Assembly (NCBI GenBank): GCA_964577965.1
Contig: CAZOAT010000080.1
Coordinates: 1 to 11,420, forward strand
Length of the DNA: 11,420 nucleotides
DNA from: DASUUI01 sp964577965
GTDB taxonomy: Bacteria > Gemmatimonadota > Gemmatimonadetes > Gemmatimonadales > Gemmatimonadaceae
Reading direction: 5' to 3'
The position numbers and the translations under genes were made by a program. Below are positions 1 through 5,870 of the stretch, one piece after another; positions within the stretch are counted from its first letter, which is position 1; each line of letters begins with the position of its first letter. The notes beneath the pieces were generated by a model. It was not told the origin of the DNA and ran no database searches. It was given only the letters and a program-made list of their open reading frames with translations.

Positions 1-560
1 CTCCGCTCTGGAACCATCAAGTGATCACCTGAACGCAGGTCCGTCCTGGTGAGCGGGGTGGACAGTGTGAGCTCAGGGCCCACGCGTCTGCCGTCCCGCA
101 TGAGAAGGATCTCGTTCTTGCCGGCTGCTGTCGGCCCGCCTGCCAGGGCAAGCACGTCGGCCACAGTCATAGTAGGGTCGGCGGGGTAGAGGCCCGGAGT
201 CCGAACGGCTCCCACGACTGAGATCCGGTGAAGCGTGGTGATCTCGACGGTCCCCGGCTGGAAGAAGCGAGCGAAGGCCTGGTCCAGACGGGTCTTCACG
301 TCGGGTACGGGTGCATCCGTTACCTGCGTCGGACCGAGACGCGGGAGTACGGCGATTCCTCTTTCATCGACAGTGAACTCGCCCGACATATCCGGCTCAC
401 GCCAGATGCGAAGCCGGATGACGTCACCCGGCCGGAGGGTCGCGAAACCACCGGTGGCCGCGCCGGTCGCAGGTTGCGCCTGGGCGCCCGACACGACAGG
501 AATGACGTGCAGCATCAGAAAGGCCGCGAGACTCAGCAGCAATGACTTCCTCAATTTCAT
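1..560 (-). CDS. Wza-like polysaccharide export protein (3' end beyond window)
   Basis: The frame is open from ATG at 560 to the window edge, giving the first 186 residues. It starts with a Sec signal peptide: a basic MKLRK, a hydrophobic stretch at residues 7-24 and an A-Q-A site near residue 28. There is no lipobox cysteine, unlike E. coli Wza, so the product looks like a soluble or pore-forming periplasmic/outer-membrane protein rather than a lipoprotein. Residues about 40-110 (LRPGDVIRLRIWREPDMSG...) match a polysaccharide export (Poly_export) domain. Residues about 112-186 match an SLBB domain, with ISVVGAVRTPGLYP, then TVADVLALAGG and LRSGDHLMVPER. Wza-family proteins form the outer-membrane channel that exports capsule or exopolysaccharide. 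The gene lies 53 nt downstream of the phosphoglycosyl transferase on the same strand, so the two are probably cotranscribed. No strong Shine-Dalgarno sequence is visible; AAGGG lies about 14 nt upstream. The C-terminus is not in the window, so its length and any further SLBB repeats are unknown. Confidence 0.9.
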   Translation of the reverse strand, partial: MKLRKSLLLSLAAFLMLHVIPVVSGAQAQPATGAATGGFATLRPGDVIRLRIWREPDMSGEFTVDERGIAVLPRLGPTQVTDAPVPDVKTRLDQAFARFFQPGTVEITTLHRISVVGAVRTPGLYPADPTMTVADVLALAGGPTAAGKNEILLMRDGRRVGPELTLSTPLTRTDLRSGDHLMVPER

Positions 561-613
561 CGGTTTACTCGTATCCCTTAAGAGTCTGTAATGACTCGTG
601 AATCGATCATCGG

Positions 614-2110
614 TCACGTGGCGCCACTTGCGCGAACCACCGCCGGTATGGTCCGTCCGAGAATGCTCAGGTCCATGACGAGCGACCATTCGTCGATATA
701 TCGCAGATCGAGTTTCACCCACTGATCGAACGGGAGATCGCTCCTGCCGCTCACCTGCCACAGTCCGGTGACTCCCGGAAGCACGCTGAAGCGACGCATC
801 AGGTACGCATTGTCGAAGAGGCTGACGTCCCGCACCGGGAGCGGACGCGGACCCACCAGCGACATCTCGCCGCGCAGCACGTTCAGCAGCTGCGGCAGCT
901 CGTCGATCGAGGTCTTTCTGAGAATACGGCCGACTGGAGTCACCCGGGGATCCTGCCGCAGCTTGAACACCGGCCCTGTGGCTTCGTTCCGATGCTCGAG
1001 CTCGCTCTGCAGCTTCTCCGCGTCCATGACCATCGTACGCAGCTTCAGCATGCGGAAGCGGCGCTTGCGGTGGCCGAATCGCTCCTGTGCAAAGAACACC
1101 GGACCCGGGCTGGTCACTTTGATCGCGATCGCTGCCACGAACAGGATGGGGCTCGCGAGAGCGAGACCGGCCGCCGCGCCAAGAATGTCGATCGCCCGCT
1201 TGATTGCCACGCGGTAGTCGTCACTGACGACCTTCATGGCGATCCCGTATCCGCGCGAATCGAGGTCGAGCCGCGGCCGGGCCAGGCTCGCGCGGAAAAT
1301 GTCCGGGCTGTAGCGACACTGCACACCGGCTTTCTCGCACTCTTCTATCACCAGCTGAATTGCTGTGTAGCATGACTTGACCGGCATCGCGATGCGCACT
1401 TCGTCCACGACGGTGTGCATGAGCAGGCGCTCGAGATCGTCCAGCTTGCCGAGCATCCGTTCACGGATCTCGTGAAAGTCGACATGGGCGTTCGTGTCCA
1501 CAAAGCCGATCACCTCGTCCACGGAGCTGAAGTCGTCGGACAACTCACGGTAGACGCGCCAGGCGATGGGCCCGCTTCCCACAATCAGAATCCGGCGTGC
1601 ACCACTGCCTGCGGCCCGCTCGGCGATGATTCGGAACACGCGGCGCGCTGCGAGCACCGCCACGATGGTCAGCGGCCACGCGGCAAGCACCACACCGAAA
1701 GTGACTGCGCCACTGCTGCTGAGGAGCGGGAAGGGGAGCGTGAACAGTGCGCCGACGGTGCAGGCCGCAATCACGCTTGAAGCCTCTGCCTTCCAGGTCC
1801 TGGCTTCCGACTGATCGTAGAGACCGAACAGCAGGAAGACGAGCTGCCATACGAAGGCAAAGCCGGCGAGAACCAGGAGATTCTCGACCGTCAGCCGGCG
1901 CAGGAGGAACTCGTCCACACCCACCGGGGTTCCGTCGCCGTTCATTGCGAGAAAAACCAGCCCCAGCACAAGCAGGGCGATCGCTGTGTCTCCTGCCCGA
2001 CACAGGTCGATGAACAGCTTGAGATTGTACGGCCGGACCCGCGCGCGCGCGACCGGCCGGCTCAATCCGCCAGTTTCTTCAAACGTGGCGGGAGCCGTGA
2101 AATCTCCCAT
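614..2110 (-). CDS. Exopolysaccharide polyprenyl glycosyl-1-phosphate transferase (WbaP/PssY type)
   Basis: A 498-residue membrane enzyme predicted to move a sugar-1-phosphate from a nucleotide sugar to undecaprenyl phosphate, the first step of repeat-unit assembly for an exopolysaccharide or capsule. Hydrophobic segments lie near residues 41-56, 77-96, 112-130 and 136-156. A Rossmann-like region follows with ILIVGSGPIAWRVYREL (174-190). The catalytic bacterial sugar transferase domain fills residues about 300-495: KRAIDILGAAAGLALASPI (re-entrant helix), SPGPVFFAQERFG, FRMLKLRTM, the catalytic dyad D403-E404 in SIDELPQLLNVLRGEMSLVGPRP, and PGVTGLWQVSGRS. The length is normal for polytopic members of the family. 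I chose ATG at 2110. The open frame continues upstream to a GTG at 2242, but those 44 codons lie over the riboswitch and terminator and read as non-protein. The Shine-Dalgarno sequence is weak. The next gene is the Wza-like export gene. Donor sugar specificity cannot be read from the sequence. Confidence 0.93.
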   Translation of the reverse strand: MGDFTAPATFEETGGLSRPVARARVRPYNLKLFIDLCRAGDTAIALLVLGLVFLAMNGDGTPVGVDEFLLRRLTVENLLVLAGFAFVWQLVFLLFGLYDQSEARTWKAEASSVIAACTVGALFTLPFPLLSSSGAVTFGVVLAAWPLTIVAVLAARRVFRIIAERAAGSGARRILIVGSGPIAWRVYRELSDDFSSVDEVIGFVDTNAHVDFHEIRERMLGKLDDLERLLMHTVVDEVRIAMPVKSCYTAIQLVIEECEKAGVQCRYSPDIFRASLARPRLDLDSRGYGIAMKVVSDDYRVAIKRAIDILGAAAGLALASPILFVAAIAIKVTSPGPVFFAQERFGHRKRRFRMLKLRTMVMDAEKLQSELEHRNEATGPVFKLRQDPRVTPVGRILRKTSIDELPQLLNVLRGEMSLVGPRPLPVRDVSLFDNAYLMRRFSVLPGVTGLWQVSGRSDLPFDQWVKLDLRYIDEWSLVMDLSILGRTIPAVVRASGAT

Positions 2111-2183
2111 CTCGCGCGTCAGGGCGCGTCTATTGGACCGGGCTACTCGAGCAGCTGATTGCAACGGGCACCACCGAGGCGTC

Positions 2184-2210
2184 AAAAAAACACCGGCAAG
2201 CGTGCCGGCG
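2184..2210 (-). terminator. Intrinsic terminator in the EPS operon leader
   Basis: Read on the minus strand, CCGGCA (2208-2203), the loop CGCT and TGCCGG (2198-2193) form a 6-bp GC-rich stem with a 4-nt loop. Two nucleotides later comes a run of seven T (2190-2184). This is a textbook Rho-independent terminator. It ends about 8 nt after the riboswitch aptamer and 73 nt before the ATG of the sugar transferase, on the same strand. It can therefore serve as the expression platform of the riboswitch rather than as the end of an upstream gene; dcd ends some 700 nt away. Confidence 0.82.
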
Positions 2211-2217
2211 CGGCTCC

Positions 2218-2290
2218 TGTGGCAACCAGGCAGTCTCCTCACGGAGATCCACGGCTTTGCGGACCGGCCTCGCGACCGGGGTGCCCTTAA
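2218..2290 (-). promoter_or_regulatory. Cyclic-di-GMP-I (GEMM-I) riboswitch aptamer
   Basis: On the minus strand the sequence aligns by eye with the Vibrio Vc2 GEMM-I aptamer as I remember it. GGGCA (2286-2282) leads into a 6-bp hairpin, CCGGTC/GGCCGG (2279-2274 with 2269-2264), closed by the GNRA tetraloop GCGA. Then comes the signature CGCAAAGCC (2261-2253), a second hairpin TCTCC-GTGA-GGAGA, and the closing signature GCCTGGTTGCC (2231-2221). The first helix and the joining segments have the same lengths as in Vc2. My alignment keeps the three ligand contacts: G20 (third G of GGGC), A47 (middle A of CAAAG) and C92 (first C of the last GCC). G at position 20 favours c-di-GMP over 3',3'-cGAMP. 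Deviations are CC for AA before the first helix and UC for GA after it. The terminator follows at once. Inference: it controls read-through into the EPS operon. Confidence 0.85.
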
Positions 2291-2496
2291 CTGAGGAAAG
2301 GATCAGTTGTGTTGAACGGCTTAGACCTATGCAGCACCTGCACCAGGGATGTGTCGGTTCTTCCAGGGCGGCCAGGTTCAGCCACCTTTCACACTGCTCC
2401 GGGCCAGGGACTCCACCAGATCGTCCCGACCAGACGCCGGAAAAACCAAGAACCGCCATATGTTCACATCCGCCCCTACCAGGAGGGCGCTCGCCG
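2291..2496 (-). other. Structured 5' leader upstream of the aptamer
   Basis: About 200 nt of transcribed leader lie between the predicted promoter and the riboswitch. A perfect hairpin AACTGA-TCCTTTCC-TCAGTT (2308-2289) directly abuts the aptamer. Further upstream, CGGTTCTT and AAGAACCG form an 8-bp inverted repeat about 100 nt apart, enclosing a smaller hairpin GGTGGC-TGAACCTG-GCCGCC. A reading frame from ATG at 2459 crosses the region, but it continues through the riboswitch and terminator and is probably not a gene. I do not recognise a known RNA family here. Confidence 0.4.
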
Positions 2497-2503
2497 TGAT
2501 GAG

Positions 2504-2532
2504 ACGCTAAACGCATCACGGACGTGCGTCAA
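2504..2532 (-). promoter_or_regulatory. Predicted sigma70-type promoter for the EPS operon
   Basis: Minus strand: -35 TTGACG (2532-2527), a 17-nt spacer, -10 TAGCGT (2509-2504). An A/T-rich stretch (GAAAACTTTTTTC) lies directly upstream of the -35 and could act as an UP element. The expected start near 2497 gives a leader of about 390 nt that contains the riboswitch and terminator. The -10 is only a fair match. Confidence 0.5.
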
Positions 2533-2563
2533 GAAAAAAGTTTTCAACAAATTGAGCACAGCG

Positions 2564-2572
2564 CTTATATCA
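2564..2572 (-). promoter_or_regulatory. Possible extended -10 element
   Basis: Minus strand TGATATAAG fits the extended -10 pattern TGnTATAAT in five of six hexamer positions. No -35 is visible at the right distance. It could be a second start for the EPS leader about 60 nt upstream of the other candidate. The evidence is weak, a single motif. Confidence 0.25.
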
Positions 2573-2915
2573 GAAAGGGTGCCAGCAGACTCTCTCTATA
2601 CCGTCTGTCCTTCGGCAGCCACCGATGTCAGGACGGTACCTTTTCGCGAAGAACTCTGCTCGTTTCGGACCGTAAATTCTTCGTGACACCAGACGTGGCC
2701 TGCTACTCTGAGTGACTACGCGAAAGTCGTCGCGCGTCACAATGAGTTTGCACGGATTTCGGAGTTCGCACGGATTTCGTGGGCTGCATCGCTCCGGAGA
2801 GGTTGCCTGGTCTCTCGCAGCCGCGTCGCTGCCGACGGTTGGCTCGCCAGAGCCACGCCGTGGGCTACGGCGGCACCGTTGCTCGCACGCGACCCCAGTG
2901 GAAAGCGGGGGCCGC
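2573..2915. other. Intergenic region with no credible gene
   Basis: Between the end of dcd and the EPS promoter I see no gene on either strand. Frames that cross it are antisense shadows or carry no recognisable protein pattern. It holds an inverted repeat TACCGTC/GACGGTA (2599-2605 and 2632-2638) and an 18-bp tandem duplication listed separately. After the dcd stop there are GC-rich inverted repeats (AGCC...GGCT around 2850) but no U-tract, so I do not call an intrinsic terminator for dcd. Confidence 0.5.
2744..2779. repeat. Two tandem 18-bp units
   Basis: GAGTTTGCACGGATTTCG (2744-2761) is followed without a gap by GAGTTCGCACGGATTTCG (2762-2779), with one mismatch in 18. The region is non-coding, about 140 bp past the dcd stop. 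It may be a recent slippage duplication or a paired protein-binding site; nothing decides between these. Confidence 0.75.
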
Positions 2916-3470
2916 CTAGAGTCTCGGGAGCGTCACTCCTGTCTGCGCCTGGTACTTCCCTTTTTTGTCCGCGTAGCTCACCAACGGCTCCTCATCGCCC
3001 CGGAAGAACAGCACTTGGGCGATGCCCTCGTTGGCGTAAATCTTTGCCGGAAGCGGTGTTGTGTTCGAGATCTCGAGTGTCACATAACCTTCCCACTCGG
3101 GCTCGAAGGGGGTGACGTTAGTGATGATCCCGCACCGGGCGTAGGTGGATTTCCCGACACAGAGGGTGACCACGTTCCGCGGAATTCTGAAGTACTCCAC
3201 CGACCGCGCCAGGGCGAAAGAGTTGGGCGGCACGATGCAGACGTTGCCGGTGAACTCCACGAACGAGTTCCGGTCGAACGCCTTCGGATCGACGATCGAG
3301 CTGAGAACGTTGGTGAAGATCCGGAACTCGTCTGCCACCCGCATGTCATAGCCATACGAGCTCACACCGTAGGAGATCACTCCGGACCGTACCTGACTGT
3401 TCTCGAATGGCTCGATCATCGCCTTCTCGGTGGCCATCTGCGTGATCCACCGGTCATTCATTATGGACAT
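2916..3470 (-). CDS. dcd: dCTP deaminase
   Basis: A 184-residue member of the dCTP deaminase/dUTPase fold. It converts dCTP to dUTP (or to dUMP in bifunctional forms) in the cytoplasm, feeding thymidylate synthesis. Visible motifs: VISYGVSSYGYDMRV (31-45), IVPPNSFALA (79-88), the nucleotide-binding GKSTYARCGI (106-115), and YVTLEISNTTPLP (129-141), where E133 is the expected catalytic glutamate. The C-terminal lid is GKYQAQTGVTLP (171-182). This longer-motif form resembles proteobacterial and related Dcd proteins more than the E. coli enzyme. The start at 3470 is set by a good Shine-Dalgarno GGAGG 8 nt upstream. The gene starts 5 nt after the stop of the alpha/beta hydrolase, so the two share a transcript, although no functional link is evident. 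Whether it is the mono- or bifunctional type cannot be settled from motifs alone. Confidence 0.95.
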   Translation of the reverse strand: MSIMNDRWITQMATEKAMIEPFENSQVRSGVISYGVSSYGYDMRVADEFRIFTNVLSSIVDPKAFDRNSFVEFTGNVCIVPPNSFALARSVEYFRIPRNVVTLCVGKSTYARCGIITNVTPFEPEWEGYVTLEISNTTPLPAKIYANEGIAQVLFFRGDEEPLVSYADKKGKYQAQTGVTLPRL

Positions 3471-3475
3471 GTCCG

Positions 3476-4492
3476 TTACCTCCGGCGGATGAACGCCGCG
3501 ATCGTGTCTACCAGCCCGGGGGCCAGGGCGATCGTGGAATCGGTGTACGCCGCCGTCTGCTGAGTGAGTCCCGCGGGGGCCGGCTTGAGAACGTGGTTCA
3601 TCCCCTCGAAGATCCTCAGCGTACCCTCCGGCGCGGCAGAGACGAGCGTCTCTGCATCCGCTCGGGCGATCTGCGCGTCTGTGCTCCCGTGGATCACCAG
3701 CACGGGGGCGGTGACACGCGCCAGCTCGTCCGCCGGCGTGATGCTCAGGAAGCTCGCCAGATACGGCTGCACGCTCGGCCTGAACAGGACCATCAGCATC
3801 TCCGGAACACTGTCCACGCGACCGCTGCTTTCCAGCACGCCAATGATGCTGTCTGCGGTGGCGAGCATTTCGCCCGAGATCTGACGGCCGAGCTGCTCCC
3901 GAAGCACGGTGCCCGCCGGGCGGCCGAGTCCCGCGATCGAGACCAGCTTCGCGGGCGCGAGTCGCTGCGCGGCCATGATCCCCAGCAGCCCGCCCTCGCT
4001 GTGCCCGATGATCACCAGCTCGGAGAACCGCTCGTCAGCCGCGAGCTGCTGCCCCCAGGCGACCGCATCGTCCGCGAACGTGCTGAAAGTGAGATCCTGC
4101 TCCCCGGTGACACCGAGGGTGCTACCGGCAATGCCGCGCTTGTCGTACCGCAGCGATGCTATCCCGCGTCCCGCCAGCCCTTCGGCGAGCATCTTCAGAG
4201 AGTTGGTCTTTCCTGGCATCAGCGGGGAGTTGCCGTCCCGGTCTGTCGGGCCCGATCCCGCTATGATGAGCGCGACGGGCGGCTTGCCGATGCTTACCGG
4301 CGTGAGCAGCGTGCCGCGCAGCAGCGCGTCTCCCACGCGCACCGACTCGGGCGCTGCGTCCGGCTCGGCGAGATCCTGCGCCAACGCCGTTGCGGCTCCG
4401 GCAGGCCGACACGCGCTGGCGGCGGCACAACCAGCGATGAGTGCTACGACGAGGGCGCGTGCTCGGATGGTTCTCCTGCTGTACTGCGTCAT
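3476..4492 (-). CDS. Alpha/beta hydrolase, predicted lipoprotein
   Basis: A 338-residue serine hydrolase of the alpha/beta fold (S33/BAAT-like), probably an esterase or peptidase of unknown substrate. The N-terminus RRTIRARALVVALIAGC fits a lipoprotein signal: the lipobox is I-A-G-C with C22 as the lipidated residue. The mature protein would sit on a membrane facing the periplasm. Cleavage by signal peptidase I after ATALA is a less likely alternative. Motifs: oxyanion region IIAGSGPTDRDGN (76-88), SLRYDKRGIAGS (113-124), nucleophile elbow GHSEGG with S165, acid D272 in VIHGSTD, and H300 in GMNH. All triad members are present. The start at 4492 is preferred because the signal peptide begins there; AGGAG lies 14 nt upstream, and an in-frame GTG at 4495 is an alternative. 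The frame is open for 90 more codons upstream without protein character. It is followed by dcd after 5 nt and is divergent from nuo. Confidence 0.88.
   Translation of the reverse strand: MTQYSRRTIRARALVVALIAGCAAASACRPAGAATALAQDLAEPDAAPESVRVGDALLRGTLLTPVSIGKPPVALIIAGSGPTDRDGNSPLMPGKTNSLKMLAEGLAGRGIASLRYDKRGIAGSTLGVTGEQDLTFSTFADDAVAWGQQLAADERFSELVIIGHSEGGLLGIMAAQRLAPAKLVSIAGLGRPAGTVLREQLGRQISGEMLATADSIIGVLESSGRVDSVPEMLMVLFRPSVQPYLASFLSITPADELARVTAPVLVIHGSTDAQIARADAETLVSAAPEGTLRIFEGMNHVLKPAPAGLTQQTAAYTDSTIALAPGLVDTIAAFIRRR
3479..3483 (-). promoter_or_regulatory. Ribosome binding site of dcd
   Basis: GGAGG on the minus strand, 8 nt before the dcd ATG. It overlaps the last codons of the upstream hydrolase. 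It is the strongest Shine-Dalgarno sequence in the window and fixes the dcd start at 3470. Confidence 0.8.
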
Positions 4493-4579
4493 CACAGCTT
4501 CTTTCTCCTGGCAGTTCGTGTGGAAAGCGGGGTTAGCAAAGGTAGTGGATCGGCCTCTGTCAGTCGCCGGTTCGATGCA

Positions 4580-4631
4580 GCTGAACGGCAAAGCTGACCG
4601 CCAACGCTGAACAGCAACGCTGAACGACAAG
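4580..4631. repeat. Four tandem 13-bp repeats in the divergent hydrolase/nuo region
   Basis: Four units follow each other with an exact 13-bp period: GCTGAACGGCAAA (4580), GCTGACCGCCAAC (4593), GCTGAACAGCAAC (4606) and GCTGAACGACAAG (4619). GCTGA, C at position 7 and CAA at positions 10-12 are invariant; the other positions vary. The array ends about 75 bp upstream of the predicted nuo -35 and starts 88 bp upstream of the hydrolase ATG. It is non-coding on both strands. An array of direct repeats here suggests a binding site for a regulator, but no protein is indicated. Confidence 0.85.
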
Positions 4632-4705
4632 ACTGCCAGCTGGTGGCTGCGGGGCGACAGCAGACAGCTTTGGTTTTCGTTGAGCGGTTTATCCCAGTAG
4701 CGGCG

Positions 4706-4734
4706 TTGAAATGACCGTGCCGCGTGGATAGACT
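4706..4734 (+). promoter_or_regulatory. Predicted sigma70-type promoter of the nuo operon
   Basis: -35 TTGAAA (4706-4711), a 17-nt spacer, -10 TAGACT (4729-4734). The hexamers match the consensus at 5/6 and 4/6 positions. The start would be near 4741, giving a leader of about 108 nt before nuoA. The design resembles the EPS promoter (TTGACG-17-TAGCGT), which adds mild support to both. Confidence 0.6.
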
Positions 4735-4748
4735 TCGTCGCGACGCTA

Positions 4749-4762
4749 GTGAAAGTTTTCAC
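4749..4762. promoter_or_regulatory. Perfect inverted repeat just downstream of the nuo start point
   Basis: GTGAAA-GT-TTTCAC is a perfect 6-2-6 inverted repeat at about +8 to +21 relative to the predicted nuo transcription start. This is a typical location and size for a repressor operator. No regulator gene is in the window. Confidence 0.45.
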
Positions 4763-4848
4763 GAGCGCACAAGCGTAGGTCCGTCGGGCGCGAGTGGACG
4801 GCAGGGCGCGACCCGTGCAGACCCTCCCGGCGCCGCCTCATCAGCTGA

Positions 4849-5253
4849 ATGATCAAAGCCTACGTCCCTGTACTCCTGCTCATTGGCTTCGTCATCGCAA
4901 ACGCGGTGCTGATGCTTGGCCTGTCCGCGCTCACCCTGCGAGCCCGGCCCACACCGGTCAAGCAGATGCCGTACGAATCAGGAATCCCGCCGCTCGGGAA
5001 TGCGCGCGAGCGCTTTTCGATCAAGTTCTACATGGTCGCGATCTCCTTCATCATCTTCGACGTGGAGACCGTGTTCCTGCTGCCCTGGGCTGTGAGCTAC
5101 CGTACTCTCTCCTGCATGGTGCCGCTGGTGGACGGCGACTGCCCGGCTGGCCAGACGACTCCATTCGCTTTTCTCGCGATGCTGGTCTTCGTGACCGTGT
5201 TGACCGTCGGGCTCGCTTATGAATGGAAGAAGGGGGCGCTGCAGTGGGACTGA
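4849..5253 (+). CDS. nuoA: NADH-quinone oxidoreductase subunit A
   Basis: A 134-residue membrane subunit of complex I (ND3 homologue), at the junction between the peripheral and membrane arms. There are three hydrophobic segments at about residues 5-27, 56-80 and 105-124. The long loop after the first carries PYESGIPPLGNARERFSIKFY, and the second helix carries the family signature FIIFDVETVFLLPW. The protein ends in LAYEWKKGALQWD. Between helices 2 and 3 there is a longer than usual loop with two cysteines, CMVPLVDGDC (about 89-98), which should face the periplasm. No clear Shine-Dalgarno sequence precedes the ATG. It is the first gene of the operon, and the next reading frame (nuoB) starts inside its end. 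Confidence 0.96.
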   Translation: MIKAYVPVLLLIGFVIANAVLMLGLSALTLRARPTPVKQMPYESGIPPLGNARERFSIKFYMVAISFIIFDVETVFLLPWAVSYRTLSCMVPLVDGDCPAGQTTPFAFLAMLVFVTVLTVGLAYEWKKGALQWD

Positions 5254-5870
5254 CGCGCACCGCGGAACGGGAGGTCGTCTCCTGGCAGCCGAGCGGCGGA
5301 GACGCGTGGGTCGCGACGCGCCTGGACTTCCTGGTCAACTGGGGACGTGCGAACTCGCTGTGGCCGATGCCTTTCGGAACGGCCTGCTGCGCGATCGAGT
5401 TCATGGCGACCGCTGCGAGTCATTTCGACCTCGCGCGCTTCGGGATGGAGCGGATGAGTTTCTCGCCGCGGCAGGCGGACGTGCTCATATGCGCCGGCCG
5501 GGTCCCCTTCAAGCTGGCCCCCATCATCCGCCGGATCTGGCAGCAGATGCCTCAGCCCAAGTGGTGCATCTCGATGGGCGCGTGCGCCTCGAGCGGCGGG
5601 ATGTTCGACAACTATGCAGTGGTGCAGGGGATCGACACGATCATCCCGGTGGACGTGTACGTCCCTGGATGCCCGCCGCGCCCTGAAGGACTCCTGTACG
5701 GCATCCGCATGCTGCAGGAGAAAGTGAAGAACGAGCGGATCAGCGACAGGGTGATCCGCGACGAGCTCGAGCCGGACCCCGCGAGTCAGCTGTACATCCC
5801 GCCGCCAGTCATTGACGAGCTGTCGGAGCCGTTCGGCAACTCCATACACCAGACCCGCTCCGCTCCGTGA
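5223..5870 (+). CDS. nuoB: NADH-quinone oxidoreductase subunit B
   Basis: 215 residues from the ATG at 5223. It carries the terminal [4Fe-4S] cluster N2 that passes electrons to quinone. The ligands are the tandem C55-C56 in FGTACCAIEF, C121 in SMGACASSGG and C150 in YVPGCPPRPEG. The cytoplasmic peripheral-arm subunit is otherwise typical, with QPKWCISMGAC and PEGLLYGIRMLQ. An in-frame GTG at 5244, preceded by AAGGGGG at a plausible distance, may be the true start; it would shorten the overlap with nuoA from 31 to 10 nt. The 3' end overlaps the nuoC start in GTGA. The C-terminal 40 residues are variable. Confidence 0.96.
   Translation: MEEGGAAVGLTRTAEREVVSWQPSGGDAWVATRLDFLVNWGRANSLWPMPFGTACCAIEFMATAASHFDLARFGMERMSFSPRQADVLICAGRVPFKLAPIIRRIWQQMPQPKWCISMGACASSGGMFDNYAVVQGIDTIIPVDVYVPGCPPRPEGLLYGIRMLQEKVKNERISDRVIRDELEPDPASQLYIPPPVIDELSEPFGNSIHQTRSAP

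Noticed and set aside
561..613. GAGTC/GACTC hairpin between the sugar transferase and the export gene as a terminator.
   Set aside because: Only 5 bp and no T-tract; more likely a chance pairing inside one operon.
2111..2242. 44-codon N-terminal extension of the sugar transferase from GTG at 2242.
   Set aside because: It lies across the riboswitch 3' half and the terminator and has no protein-like pattern; the family homology begins after the ATG at 2110.
2290..2460. Partial resemblance of the leader to a SAM-I (S-box) motif (GGUGGAG...CUGGCCC) and to SRP RNA (UGAACC...GGAAG).
   Set aside because: The S-box lacks the following GAAACC..GGCAACC core and kink-turn pairing; the SRP helix 8 signature AGCAGCC is missing.
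2130..2519. 129-codon minus-strand frame in the EPS leader, with a Trp/Cys-rich stretch.
   Set aside because: It reads straight through the aptamer and terminator and resembles no family I know; more likely a chance frame in GC-rich RNA.
2712..3563. 283-codon plus-strand frame.
   Set aside because: Mostly antisense to dcd, which has clear motifs, a strong ribosome site and full-length homology.
4580..4631. CRISPR-like array from the 13-bp repeats.
   Set aside because: The repeats are directly adjacent with no spacers, far too short, and have no cas genes nearby.
4493..4762. 90-codon upstream extension of the hydrolase frame.
   Set aside because: The signal peptide begins at the 4492 start, and the extension covers the 13-bp repeats and the nuo promoter.
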